From Phycisphaerales bacterium (GTDB taxonomy: Bacteria; Planctomycetota; Phycisphaerae; Phycisphaerales; UBA1924), in contig JASBRY010000001.1 of NCBI GenBank assembly GCA_030149165.1, forward strand, positions 124,001 to 188,000: a stretch of DNA of 64,000 bases. The letters are read 5' to 3'. Both the position numbers and the translations under genes were made by a program. Positions 46,166 through 55,235 of this stretch are shown piece after piece. The notes below the pieces were generated by a model. The model was given only the letters and a program-made list of their open reading frames with translations, was not told the DNA's origin and searched no databases. Every line of letters begins with the position of its first letter. The stretch's first letter is position 1.

Positions 46166-47027
46166 GACCACACCAGAACCCATACCCCCCGTCCTCGAAG
46201 AAATCATCGCCCACAAACGCGAGCAAGTCGCCGCAGAGAAAGCCAGCACCCCACTGTCCACGCTCGAAGCACAAGCATCCGCCAACGAACCCCCACGCGA
46301 CTTCTTCGCCGCACTCACCGAGCACCCGCGCCATCCAGCCATGGCCGTCATCGCCGAGATCAAACGGCGCAGCCCTAGCGCCGGACTCATCCGTCCCGAA
46401 TACGACCACCCTGATTTCGATCCATCAGTCATCGCGCAACAGTACTCCAATGCTGGCGCATCGGCCATTTCCTGCCTCACAGACCAAAAGTTCTTCGCCG
46501 GAGACCCCTCCTACATCCACAGAATCAAGGATTCCGTACCCCTCCCAGTCCTCCGCAAGGATTTCATCATCGATCCCTACCAGATCACCCAAGCCCGCGC
46601 CATCCACGCCGACGCCGTGCTCCTCATCGCCGAGTGCCTGTCTGATCAACAGCTCGCCGAGTTCATCAACCACATCGACGCGCTGAGTATGACCACCCTC
46701 CTCGAGGTCCATTCCGAGTCCAACCTCCACAGAGTCCTCCCCATCATCGACGCCGCCTTATCCAACAACAGCTCTACCAAAATCCTCCTCGGCATCAACA
46801 ACCGCGACCTCACCAAAATGGAAACCGACCTCCATCACTCCATCCGCCTCAAACCCCTCGTCCCCAATCATCTCCCCCTCGTCACAGAATCCGGCATCCG
46901 AACCCCACAGGACCTGGCAACCCTCAAAGCCGCCGGCCTCAACATCGCCCTCATCGGAGAACACCTCATGAGGACCGAGAACCCAGGACATGCACTCGCC
47001 GCCATGCTCGACCAATCCTCCTCATAA
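46164..47027 (+). CDS. trpC: Indole-3-glycerol phosphate synthase
   Basis: This 287-residue TIM-barrel enzyme closes the indole ring in tryptophan synthesis. Motifs present are VIAEIKRRSPSAGLI, DQKFFAGDPSYI, PVLRKDFIIDPYQI, LGINNRDLTKM and VTESGIRTPQDL. ATG 46164 gives the usual N-terminus (VLEEIIAHKREQV). No other trp gene is adjacent. Its promoter must lie inside the divergent protease gene. Confidence 0.95.
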   Translation: MTTPEPIPPVLEEIIAHKREQVAAEKASTPLSTLEAQASANEPPRDFFAALTEHPRHPAMAVIAEIKRRSPSAGLIRPEYDHPDFDPSVIAQQYSNAGASAISCLTDQKFFAGDPSYIHRIKDSVPLPVLRKDFIIDPYQITQARAIHADAVLLIAECLSDQQLAEFINHIDALSMTTLLEVHSESNLHRVLPIIDAALSNNSSTKILLGINNRDLTKMETDLHHSIRLKPLVPNHLPLVTESGIRTPQDLATLKAAGLNIALIGEHLMRTENPGHALAAMLDQSSS

Positions 47028-47105
47028 AGAACACCGATACAACCACAGCCCTAAACCCTTATAGAATCCCGCAATACCACCCTTTCCCACTCGTTGAGCA
47101 CACAT

Positions 47106-48410
47106 ATGAACAAGCCCCGCCACATCATCCTGACCATCGTCCTCGCAGTCTTCTCGCTCTGCGCCACCTCTCAAACCCAAGCTCAGGACGACCCGCGCCA
47201 GATCCTCACCGACTCCGCGCAAGCGATCAAAGAAACCCCAGGCTTCTCCGCGAAGGTCACACTCACTGGAGACGGATCCAAAATGATCCTCGCCACCCTC
47301 CCCTCCATGACCGGACGACTCACCTACGGCCAACATTCCGAATACGGCAAAGTCATCCATGTCCTCGGACAACTCCGACCCACCGCCGAGGGCGCGCCGG
47401 AAGACTTCGACATCGTCTACTCCGCCGACCGCTACATCTGGTCCGACCACCCAAACCAAACACTCAACATCCGTCCCCCCTCAGTCTCTGGACGCATCCG
47501 CCCCACCGCGTTCTCGTACCTGCTCCTCGCCGAACTCATCAAGGAAGAACCCTTCCAGAACGAGCTCAACAACGCCGAGAACTTCACCCTCGAACCACAA
47601 CAAGACATCGCAGGAACCACCTGCCATGTTGTCCTCATCGATCGCGCCAAACCCAAAGGACGCGCCGCCGCAGGAGCACACAACAAAGAACGCTGGTTCA
47701 TCGCAGTCGAAGACAACCTCCCACGACGCGTCGAGCAGATCACCGACGCCTCCATGATCCGCGCGTCGCTCATCATGGAACTCTCCGGACTCTCCGTCGC
47801 CAAACCCTCCGACGCTGACCTTGAGGTCTTCGTCCCCGAAACCTACAAAGTCATCGACAACATCCGCCAAAAAAAGCCCAAAGTCGCCGACAAGAACCAA
47901 CCCTTCAACAAACCAACCACAACCACTAAGATCGACCGACCCGCCGCGAACAAAGCGCCCGCTGATCCACCCGCCCCCAACTACAGCTTCACCGACATCA
48001 ACAACCAGTCCATCTCACGCTCCACCCAAACAGGACGCATCACCGTCCTCTACTTCCACGGCTCATGGTCCATCCCGTCCAAACAAGCCACCCCGCTCCT
48101 CTCCGAGCTCACCCAATCCTTCGACAATCCCGCAAAGCCCATCGACACCTTCGCGATCGCGCTTCGTGAAACCGACCCCGATGCCGTCAAGAGCGATCAC
48201 AACAACAACGCCTACGCGCACAACCTTGCGATCAACCCTGACAACTCCCTCGATGCCCTCTTCCAAGTCCGAGTCTACCCAACCCTCGTCGTGATCGACG
48301 ACAACAACCGCATCACATACCGCAAACACATGGGCAAAGACACCGACACCCAAGCCCTCATCGACGGCGCCAAAGACGCGATCAACAAAGCACTCAGCGA
48401 CGCTCCTTAA
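47106..48410 (+). CDS. Secreted protein with DUF2092-like domain fused to a Cys-less thioredoxin-like domain
   Basis: After a signal peptide (to about residue 27) comes a LolA/DUF2092-like beta domain (about 30-255), a Lys/Pro linker, and a redoxin/TlpA-like domain (about 285-430; ITVLYFHGSWSIPSKQATPLL and YPTLVVIDDNNRI). The active-site CxxC is replaced by Ser322-Ile-Pro-Ser325, so it should not exchange disulfides. The cis-Pro loop (VYPTLVV) remains. ATG 47106 is preferred over the TTG at 47094. Confidence 0.8.
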   Translation: MNKPRHIILTIVLAVFSLCATSQTQAQDDPRQILTDSAQAIKETPGFSAKVTLTGDGSKMILATLPSMTGRLTYGQHSEYGKVIHVLGQLRPTAEGAPEDFDIVYSADRYIWSDHPNQTLNIRPPSVSGRIRPTAFSYLLLAELIKEEPFQNELNNAENFTLEPQQDIAGTTCHVVLIDRAKPKGRAAAGAHNKERWFIAVEDNLPRRVEQITDASMIRASLIMELSGLSVAKPSDADLEVFVPETYKVIDNIRQKKPKVADKNQPFNKPTTTTKIDRPAANKAPADPPAPNYSFTDINNQSISRSTQTGRITVLYFHGSWSIPSKQATPLLSELTQSFDNPAKPIDTFAIALRETDPDAVKSDHNNNAYAHNLAINPDNSLDALFQVRVYPTLVVIDDNNRITYRKHMGKDTDTQALIDGAKDAINKALSDAP

Positions 48411-48429
48411 CTTCGCCTTTCAACAAGCC

Positions 48430-48909
48430 TCAGATCACCTGAGGCACGCGCTCACACTCCGGACACGCCTGCAGCATCTCCAACCCCTCTCGGCTATACC
48501 CGCACCCACGACAATGCCCCTCACGCAGCCGATCCAAATCGTCACGCTTCACACCCACAAACCCCGGCTTCACTCCCGCGAGTGTCAAGATCGTTGACGC
48601 GCGCGATAGACTCGCGATCATCATCAAGAACGACAACAGCAGCGTCAAAATTGAGTACAGCACCAACTCAAGCACACTCGCCCCGCACGCGTGCTGCAAA
48701 ATCACCACGAACACCATCCCCAACACCAACGACAACAGATACACAATCGTCACCAGAAACGAAACCATCTCAGGGACCGCGATCGAGTTTATCGAAGTCA
48801 AAATCATCCCAATCCAAGTCAACACCAACACCCACACCACCAACGCGCTGCGACGATGCCACTGCGCAATCCGAACCAAATCCAACTCAAAGATCGACTT
48901 CTTCGCCAT
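48430..48909 (-). CDS. Membrane protein with C-terminal zinc ribbon
   Basis: The 159-residue protein has about three or four membrane segments and ends in a zinc ribbon (CRGCGYS and CPECERV). ATG 48909 follows AGGAGG at ideal spacing. I do not recognise a family; similar small membrane-ribbon proteins are common in Planctomycetota. It is separated from ppdK upstream by a terminator. Confidence 0.75.
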   Translation of the reverse strand: MAKKSIFELDLVRIAQWHRRSALVVWVLVLTWIGMILTSINSIAVPEMVSFLVTIVYLLSLVLGMVFVVILQHACGASVLELVLYSILTLLLSFLMMIASLSRASTILTLAGVKPGFVGVKRDDLDRLREGHCRGCGYSREGLEMLQACPECERVPQVI

Positions 48910-48935
48910 CACAATCCTCCTACCACACACCCTAT

Positions 48936-48963
48936 CAAAAAAGCCCGGCATTAACCGGGCTCT
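48936..48963 (-). terminator. Terminator of ppdK
   Basis: The stem AGCCCGG/CCGGGCT (48942-48948 and 48955-48961) is followed on the minus strand by six T. Confidence 0.88.
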
Positions 48964-48985
48964 TCATTCATAACTTTTCAAAAGC

Positions 48986-51946
48986 TCACCCGTGCATGAT
49001 CGCCGCCTGCGCCGCCGCCAATCGTGCAATCGGGACACGGAAAGGTGAACAACTCACATAATCCAATCCCGCTTTGTGACAGAACCACACACTCTTGGGA
49101 TCTCCGCCGTGCTCGCCGCAGATCCCGATCTTGAGTTCTTCTTTCACGCCGCGCCCCTTGTCGATCCCCATCGTCACCAGCTGACCAACCCCCGTCTGAT
49201 CGAGCGACTGGAACGGATCTTCAGGGAGAATCTCCCGACCGATATACTCAGGCAAGAACGAGTTGATGTCATCACGCGAGTATCCAAACACGAGCTGCGT
49301 CAGGTCATTGGTCCCAAAACTGAAGAAGTCCGCATGCTCCGCGATCTCATCCGCAATCAGCGCCGCGCGCGGGATCTCGATCATCGTGCCAATAGAGATG
49401 TTCAGCTTCTTCTTAACCTTGTGCTCGCGCTTCACTTCGCGGATGACCTCAATCGCCTGCTCGCGCAAAATACTCAGCTCCTGATGCGTCCCCACAAGCG
49501 GGATCATGATCTCAGGGAGCGCCTTGATTTTGTTCTTCCCGCACTCGATCATCGCCTCGACGATCGCGCGCACCTGCATCGACAGAATCTCCGGATAAGT
49601 AATCGCGAGTCGGCACCCGCGATGCCCCATCATCGGATTGCTCTCGTGCAGCGTCGCCACGCGCTGCCGCACCGCGTTGACCGACACCCCCTGATTGTCC
49701 GCGATCCTCTGGATCGCCTCCTGCTCATTGGGCAAGAACTCATGCAGAGGAGGATCAAGCAAACGGATCGTCACAGGAAGCCCCTTCATCGCCGTGAAGA
49801 TCCCCACAAAGTCCTCACGCTGGAAAGGGAGCAACTTCGCGAGCGCATGCTCGCGATCCGTGGTGTTCTCAGAAAGAATCATCTCACGCATCGCGAGAAT
49901 CCGTTCACCCTCAAAGAACATGTGCTCCGTGCGCGTCAGACCGATCCCCTGCGCCCCAAACTCGCGCGCCCGAGCCGCATCCTCAGGTGAATCCGCGTTC
50001 GTCCGTACTTTGAGCGTGCGATACTTATCCGCCCATCGCATGATCTTCGCGAAGTTCCCGCTGAGTTTGGGTTCAACCGTTGAGATCGATCCCGCAAAGA
50101 TTTCCCCAGTCGAACCATCGATCGAGATCAGATCACCGCGTCCGAAAGTCCGTCCATCAACCGTAAAGGTCCCGCGCTTCTCATCGATGTGCACGCTCCC
50201 CGCGCCCGCGACACAGCACTTGCCCCAACCACGCGCGACCACCGCCGCGTGCGAGGTCATCCCGCCCGTGCTCGTCAGGATCCCCACCGCGCTGTGCATC
50301 CCGTCCACATCCTCAGGACTCGTCTCCTTACGAACAAGAATCACCTTTTCACCCTTGTGCGCGCGCTCGACCGCTTCATCCGCAGTGAACGCCGGATGCC
50401 CAACCGAAGCGCCGGGAGATGCAGGCAAACCGATCGTCAACGCCTTGTTCAGTTCCTTCGCCGCCGGATCAAAGCTCGGCAGCAACAACTGCGTCAGATC
50501 CGCCGCAGGAATCCGCAACAGCGCCTCCTGCTCCGTAATCAGTTTCTCGCGCACAAGATCACACGCGATTTTCACGGCCGCCGCCCCCGTCCGCTTGCCC
50601 GTGCGCGTCTGCAGCATGAACAACTGACCACGCTCGATCGTGAACTCAATGTCCTGCACTTCGCGATAGTGATTCTCAAGAATCCCCTTGATCTCAAGCA
50701 ACTTCTTGTGCGAGTTCCTATCCCACCTCGACATCTCCGACACATCCGAAGGCGTGCGGATCCCCGCGACCACATCCTCGCCCTGCGCGTTGATCAAGAA
50801 CTCACCAAAGAACTTGTTCTCCCCCGTCGAAGGATTGCGCGTAAACGCGACGCCCGTGCCGCAGTCATTACCCATATTCCCGAACACCATCGTCTGGACA
50901 TTGACCGCCGTCCCGCTCAGACCACTGAGCCCCTCGATGCGCCGATACGAGATCGCCTTATACGAGTTCCACGAACCAAAGACCGCCTCGATCGCCGATC
51001 TGAGCTGCACCATCGGATCTTGCGGGAACTTCTTGCCAACATGCATCTCATACACCGATTTGTACGATTCGCAAAGCTCCCTGAGCCCCTCCGCTGGGAC
51101 ATCCGTGTCATGCTTCGCGTGATACCGCGCCTTAATCACATCAAACGCCTGCTCAAAGAAGTGGTGACCGACCCCCATCACCACATCGCCGAACATATTG
51201 ATCAGCCGACGATACGCGTCGTACGCAAACCGCTCGTTCCCTGTCAGCTCCGCAAGCCCAACAACCGACTTGTCATTCAACCCCAGATTCAGGATCGTGT
51301 CCATCATGCCAGGCATCGAGATCGCCGCACCGCTCCGCACCGATACCAGCAACGGATCGCTCTGATCCCCAAACTTCTTCCCGCGCTGTTTCTCCAGCGC
51401 CTTCATGTGACGACCCACCTCGTCCATCAATCCCTTGGGAAGCTTCCGCTTGTTCTTGTAGTACGCCGCGCAAGTCTCCGTCGTGATCGTGAACCCCGGA
51501 GGGACTGGAAGACCAATCGAAGTCATCTCCGCAAGATTGGCGCCCTTCCCACCAAGCAACTCGCGCATCGAACCGTCCCCATCGGTCTTGGCGCCAAAGC
51601 CGTACACCAGCTTGCCCGCGATGATGCGCTTCTTCGTTGTTTGTGTGCCCCCACTCTTGCGAGCAATCTTTTTCCCGCTCTTGCGCACCGCGCTCTTGCG
51701 CGCCGTCCCCGCGTGCCGCTTCGCCGATGCCTTCTTCGTAGACTTCTTCGTCACACGCTTGGTCGTCTTCTTCCCAACCCGCTTCGCCGCTTTCTTCACG
51801 GCTTTCTTCGTTGCCTTCTTATGCGAAACGCGAGCGGACTTCTTCTTCGCTGCCTTCTTCGTCACGCTCTTCTTCTTGGTAACCTTTTTCGCAGTCTTCT
51901 TCGCAGTCTTGGACACCTTCTTCGAACCCTTCTTCTTCTTTGCCAT
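48986..51946 (-). CDS. ppdK: Pyruvate, phosphate dikinase with lysine-rich N-terminal tail
   Basis: PPDK interconverts pyruvate, ATP and phosphate with PEP, AMP and pyrophosphate. The ATP-grasp region begins at KLVYGFGAKTDGDGSMRELLGGKG-like sequence, the swivelling His lies in GGMTSHAAVVARGW, and the PEP domain ends in GICGEHGGDP and YVSCSPFRVPIARLA. Before the conserved start are about 106 residues of Lys, Ala, Thr and Ser (KKAAKK and KKTTKR repeats), resembling a histone H1 tail. ATG 51946 has GAGAAGG upstream, and no other Met occurs in the tail, so the extension seems real. Confidence 0.95.
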   Translation of the reverse strand: MAKKKKGSKKVSKTAKKTAKKVTKKKSVTKKAAKKKSARVSHKKATKKAVKKAAKRVGKKTTKRVTKKSTKKASAKRHAGTARKSAVRKSGKKIARKSGGTQTTKKRIIAGKLVYGFGAKTDGDGSMRELLGGKGANLAEMTSIGLPVPPGFTITTETCAAYYKNKRKLPKGLMDEVGRHMKALEKQRGKKFGDQSDPLLVSVRSGAAISMPGMMDTILNLGLNDKSVVGLAELTGNERFAYDAYRRLINMFGDVVMGVGHHFFEQAFDVIKARYHAKHDTDVPAEGLRELCESYKSVYEMHVGKKFPQDPMVQLRSAIEAVFGSWNSYKAISYRRIEGLSGLSGTAVNVQTMVFGNMGNDCGTGVAFTRNPSTGENKFFGEFLINAQGEDVVAGIRTPSDVSEMSRWDRNSHKKLLEIKGILENHYREVQDIEFTIERGQLFMLQTRTGKRTGAAAVKIACDLVREKLITEQEALLRIPAADLTQLLLPSFDPAAKELNKALTIGLPASPGASVGHPAFTADEAVERAHKGEKVILVRKETSPEDVDGMHSAVGILTSTGGMTSHAAVVARGWGKCCVAGAGSVHIDEKRGTFTVDGRTFGRGDLISIDGSTGEIFAGSISTVEPKLSGNFAKIMRWADKYRTLKVRTNADSPEDAARAREFGAQGIGLTRTEHMFFEGERILAMREMILSENTTDREHALAKLLPFQREDFVGIFTAMKGLPVTIRLLDPPLHEFLPNEQEAIQRIADNQGVSVNAVRQRVATLHESNPMMGHRGCRLAITYPEILSMQVRAIVEAMIECGKNKIKALPEIMIPLVGTHQELSILREQAIEVIREVKREHKVKKKLNISIGTMIEIPRAALIADEIAEHADFFSFGTNDLTQLVFGYSRDDINSFLPEYIGREILPEDPFQSLDQTGVGQLVTMGIDKGRGVKEELKIGICGEHGGDPKSVWFCHKAGLDYVSCSPFRVPIARLAAAQAAIMHG

Positions 51947-52069
51947 CACGCACCTTCTCGAACCAACCCCCCAGCCAGTTCGTTAGAGAACAAGCAAAAC
52001 GCACGAAACACCCGCACGCACCCGTATTCCAGTGTATGCCAACCCCCACACCCGACATACCATCCACCC

Positions 52070-53302
52070 TTGACCCAAACCGCTCACCCATCCCCGCCCC
52101 ACCCCAACAGCGAGCACACCGCCCAAGCCCTCCTTGCGCCCAATCTATCACCTCTCAGTGACCAATCTCTCAGCACAAACTACATCATCGACCACACCCA
52201 CCTGATCCAATCAACCGATCCAGATCCGATCTCCACCCTCCAAACCCTCATCGACACCCATCCAGACCACCACTGGATCATCACCCTCGCCTACGACCTC
52301 GCCCACACCATCGAACCCACTGTCCCCTCAACAAGCTCCACCTTCCCCCACATCATCGCCCAACGATGCTCGCCAACATCAACCAACAACAACACCAACC
52401 AAGAACACTGGTCCATCACCCCCAACCAACTCAAGCTCGCTCCCAAATCCCACTACACCCGCATCGTCCAGACAGCCCTCGACTACATCGCCGCCGGAGA
52501 CATCTACCAGGTCAACCTCGCCCACCCCATCACCGTCCCCTTCCAAGGCGACGCCTACGCCCTCGCAACCCACCTCTTCAAAAGCACCAACCCCCAGATG
52601 GGTTCCTTCACATGCTTTGATTCAAACCAATCACGCCACGCCGTCATCTCCCTCTCCCCCGAAACCTTCCTCACCTACGACGCCCCAACCCGCACCCTCA
52701 CCACCATCCCGATGAAAGGCACAAGCCCCGCGTCCACCAACCCCAACGACCTCTACCACAACCCCAAAGACCGCGCCGAACTCAACATGATCATCGACCT
52801 CATGCGCAACGACCTATCGCGCATCTCCATCCCCTCCTCCGTCCGCGTCACCAACCCCCGCGCCGTCCACACCCACCACAACTCCGTCCACCAAGCCACC
52901 GCGACCATCCAGTCCACGCTCCGCGACCATCTCACCCTCGCCGACATCCTCCGCGCCACCTTCCCACCAGGATCAATCACCGGCGCCCCCAAAGTCCGCG
53001 CGATGCAGATCATCCACGAACTCGAACACCAAAGCACCACCCCCCGCGCCCCCTATTGCGGCTCAACCATCGCCCTCGCGCCCGACGGCTCCTTCAATTC
53101 CGCTGTCAACATCCGCACCCTCCATATCCAAGGCACCCCCACCAACACCTCCCCACACGCCTTCGAATCCGCCACCCTCACCTATCACACCGGCGCCGGC
53201 ATCGTCGCCGACTCAAACCCCGAAGCCGAGTGGAACGAAACCCTCACCAAAGCCCAAATCCTCAAAACCACCCTCGATCTTCCCCTCCCAACCCCTTCGT
53301 GA
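52070..53302 (+). CDS. pabB: Chorismate-binding enzyme, aminodeoxychorismate synthase component I type
   Basis: The enzyme joins ammonia to chorismate for folate (or anthranilate) synthesis. Conserved parts are YIAAGDIYQVNLAHPI, PMKGTSPAS, AELNMIIDLMRNDLSRI, FPPGSITGAPKVRAMQII, PYCGSTIALAPDG and GAGIVADSNPEAEWNETLTKA. No in-frame ATG precedes the conserved part, so TTG 52070 is the best guess; the N-terminal domain seems shorter than usual. PabB is more likely than TrpE because the N-terminal part is reduced, but this is not certain. No glutamine amidotransferase partner is adjacent. Confidence 0.85.
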   Translation: MTQTAHPSPPHPNSEHTAQALLAPNLSPLSDQSLSTNYIIDHTHLIQSTDPDPISTLQTLIDTHPDHHWIITLAYDLAHTIEPTVPSTSSTFPHIIAQRCSPTSTNNNTNQEHWSITPNQLKLAPKSHYTRIVQTALDYIAAGDIYQVNLAHPITVPFQGDAYALATHLFKSTNPQMGSFTCFDSNQSRHAVISLSPETFLTYDAPTRTLTTIPMKGTSPASTNPNDLYHNPKDRAELNMIIDLMRNDLSRISIPSSVRVTNPRAVHTHHNSVHQATATIQSTLRDHLTLADILRATFPPGSITGAPKVRAMQIIHELEHQSTTPRAPYCGSTIALAPDGSFNSAVNIRTLHIQGTPTNTSPHAFESATLTYHTGAGIVADSNPEAEWNETLTKAQILKTTLDLPLPTPS

Positions 53303-53485
53303 ACCTCCCCACAACCTAAAACAACCCTCGAAAAGACCCCCAAAACTACCCAAAGTCCGATGATTACAGACTTTACGCGATCATTCCCTCAACTCCCCCG
53401 TCCCGCACGCCCGATACCTATACCAAGCGCGAACCCTCGTTCACGCAACAAGTTACATCACCCATCCGTTCCAAGGGGCACACAC

Positions 53486-53842
53486 ATGAACACAACCGAA
53501 CGCCGACGCTACAACCGCGTCGCCACCGAAATCGCCTGCAAAGCACGACGAAGCGCCCACACCATGTACGCCCCCGCGAAAACAATCGACATCTCCCCCG
53601 CCGGCGCCGCGCTCGTCATCGACTCCGCACGCGTCACACACGAAGGCGACCGACTCGCCCTCGCGTTCAACTCCCCCGACTGCCCGATCCTCAAAGCATC
53701 CAAAATGATCGGCGTCCGCGTCGTCCGCGTCACACCAATCCCCAACTCCAACCGCCAGCGCATCGCCGTCGAGTTCGACTCGCCGCAGCACCACCTCGCC
53801 GATCTCGTCGCTTCACCAGATCAGCCGCGCAAAGCCGCGTAA
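53486..53842 (+). CDS. PilZ domain protein
   Basis: The 118-residue single-domain protein has the two c-di-GMP-binding motifs of PilZ: an RRRYNRV start (RxxxR type) and DISPAGAAL (D/NxSxxG type). PilZ proteins bind cyclic di-GMP and act on motility or surface attachment. ATG 53486 follows AAGGGG. No diguanylate cyclase is in the window. Confidence 0.82.
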   Translation: MNTTERRRYNRVATEIACKARRSAHTMYAPAKTIDISPAGAALVIDSARVTHEGDRLALAFNSPDCPILKASKMIGVRVVRVTPIPNSNRQRIAVEFDSPQHHLADLVASPDQPRKAA

Positions 53843-53863
53843 CAACCACACAACTCCAACAAC

Positions 53864-54433
53864 TTAGAAGCTCACCTTCGGCGCCTCGCGAATCGACACA
53901 TCCTCGATCTCGAAGTACTCCGCCTTCTCAAAGTTGAACACCCCCGCGATGATCACGCTCGGGAATGTTTCCACCGCTGTGTTCATATCGCGCACATTCC
54001 CGTTGTACAAACGCCGCGACGACGCGATCCGATTCTCCGTCTCCGCGAGTTCCCCCTGCAGATTAATGAACTGACTGTCCGCCTTGAGATTCGGATACTG
54101 CTCCACAACCACCGACAGCTGCTTCATCGCGCCGATCAGCACCCCCTCGTCCTTCGCCTGCGATTCGGGAGACCCAGTGTTCGCCACACACGCGTTGCGT
54201 GCCGCGATCACGCTCTCGAGCGTCTCGCTCTCATGACTCGCGTACCCCTTGACCGTCTCCACAAGATTCGGGATCAGGTCATAGCGCCGCTTGAGTTCCA
54301 CATCGACCCCAGCCCACGAGTCTTTGAGATGCTGACGGATCCGCACAAGCTTGTTGTACACCCCGACCGCCCACAAGATCACGATCAACCCGATCACGCC
54401 AATCACAATCAACCCAATGACCAAACCACTCAT
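53864..54433 (-). CDS. lemA: LemA family protein
   Basis: The 189-residue protein has an N-terminal membrane segment and the LemA helical bundle: YNKLVRIRQHLKDSWAGVDVELKRRYDL, shortened here as VDVELKRRYDLIPNLVETVKG, then YPNLKADSQFINLQGEL, ENRIASSRRLYN and FPSVIIAG. The biochemical role of LemA is not established. Its ATGA start overlaps the stop of the upstream gene by 4 bases, so the two form an operon. Confidence 0.93.
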   Translation of the reverse strand: MSGLVIGLIVIGVIGLIVILWAVGVYNKLVRIRQHLKDSWAGVDVELKRRYDLIPNLVETVKGYASHESETLESVIAARNACVANTGSPESQAKDEGVLIGAMKQLSVVVEQYPNLKADSQFINLQGELAETENRIASSRRLYNGNVRDMNTAVETFPSVIIAGVFNFEKAEYFEIEDVSIREAPKVSF

Positions 54434-55164
54434 ATCAGTATCCCTTCTTCTAAATCCTCAATCACAAACGCAGGCCAACGCTCAACAAACCGATCCATCC
54501 ACTCAAGAGTGTACACGAACTGATCAACCTTCCACACCCGCGACCCATCAGTCACACACATCCGCCCCTGCTCGATGTCCACACCAGTCGCCTGTGTCTC
54601 CAGCAGCCACTCGATCATCCGCGGATGACAGATGTCGTACGCGAACTTCCGATTCGCCGACTTCACAAAGTACTTCTTCGAGAACTCGTTACTCTCAAAG
54701 TCGATGTCGTCAAACCCGAACGCCGACCCCAGCTTGTCAAAGAAATGCTCCCGCCGAATCAACAGACCAGGCATCCCATTCCAAGGCATCTCCAAAATGC
54801 AGTACGAAAACCGATGCGTCACCGTGCGCCGATTCTTCCCGCTCCCCTCGCGCGTCTTGTAGGTGTAGTCGCCCATCACGCACCCCATCGCGCGCCCGCC
54901 GACCTCAACCTCACCCCGCATCGTGTTGTACGCGCTGCGCCCAAACCCGCGCGTGAACACCTCGAAATGCGAATACCGATGCTCAAACCCACGATCATGC
55001 GACGGATCAAAGGACATGCCGTACCGACCGCTCAGCGCCAGCAGATCCGCCCGCCGCTGCTTCGCGGCTTTGTGCCCAAAGTACGCCAGCACCCCCACGA
55101 GCGTAAAGCCGACCACCGCCAGCCCAATCACCCCAGTCAATCCAAGTCCCGCAATCATCTCCAT
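54430..55164 (-). CDS. Membrane-anchored protein paired with LemA (DUF3137-like)
   Basis: The 244-residue protein has one N-terminal membrane segment (about residues 4-25) and a soluble domain with RYSHFEVFTRGFGRSAYN, GCVMGDYTY and SKKYFVKSANRKFAYDI. LemA genes are often followed or preceded by DUF3137-type proteins of this shape, so I lean that way, but I cannot confirm the family. ATG 55164 is chosen; the frame continues to 55251 into the promoter region of nadA. Confidence 0.7.
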   Translation of the reverse strand: MEMIAGLGLTGVIGLAVVGFTLVGVLAYFGHKAAKQRRADLLALSGRYGMSFDPSHDRGFEHRYSHFEVFTRGFGRSAYNTMRGEVEVGGRAMGCVMGDYTYKTREGSGKNRRTVTHRFSYCILEMPWNGMPGLLIRREHFFDKLGSAFGFDDIDFESNEFSKKYFVKSANRKFAYDICHPRMIEWLLETQATGVDIEQGRMCVTDGSRVWKVDQFVYTLEWMDRFVERWPAFVIEDLEEGILI

Positions 55165-55235
55165 GCACCATACTAGTTCGTAATCACGCCGACGCGATTT
55201 CACCCCATTTCGCTCGTAAACCCCTACAATACCGC

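Noticed and set aside
51629..51946. The lysine-rich stretch as a separate histone-like gene
   Set aside because: The frame runs without a stop into PPDK, and there is no second start or ribosome binding site at the junction.
50189..52069. The + strand frame running from inside ppdK into pabB (1037 codons in total)
   Set aside because: The first 620 codons are antisense to ppdK and look like a shadow; only the part after about 52070 matches a chorismate-binding enzyme.
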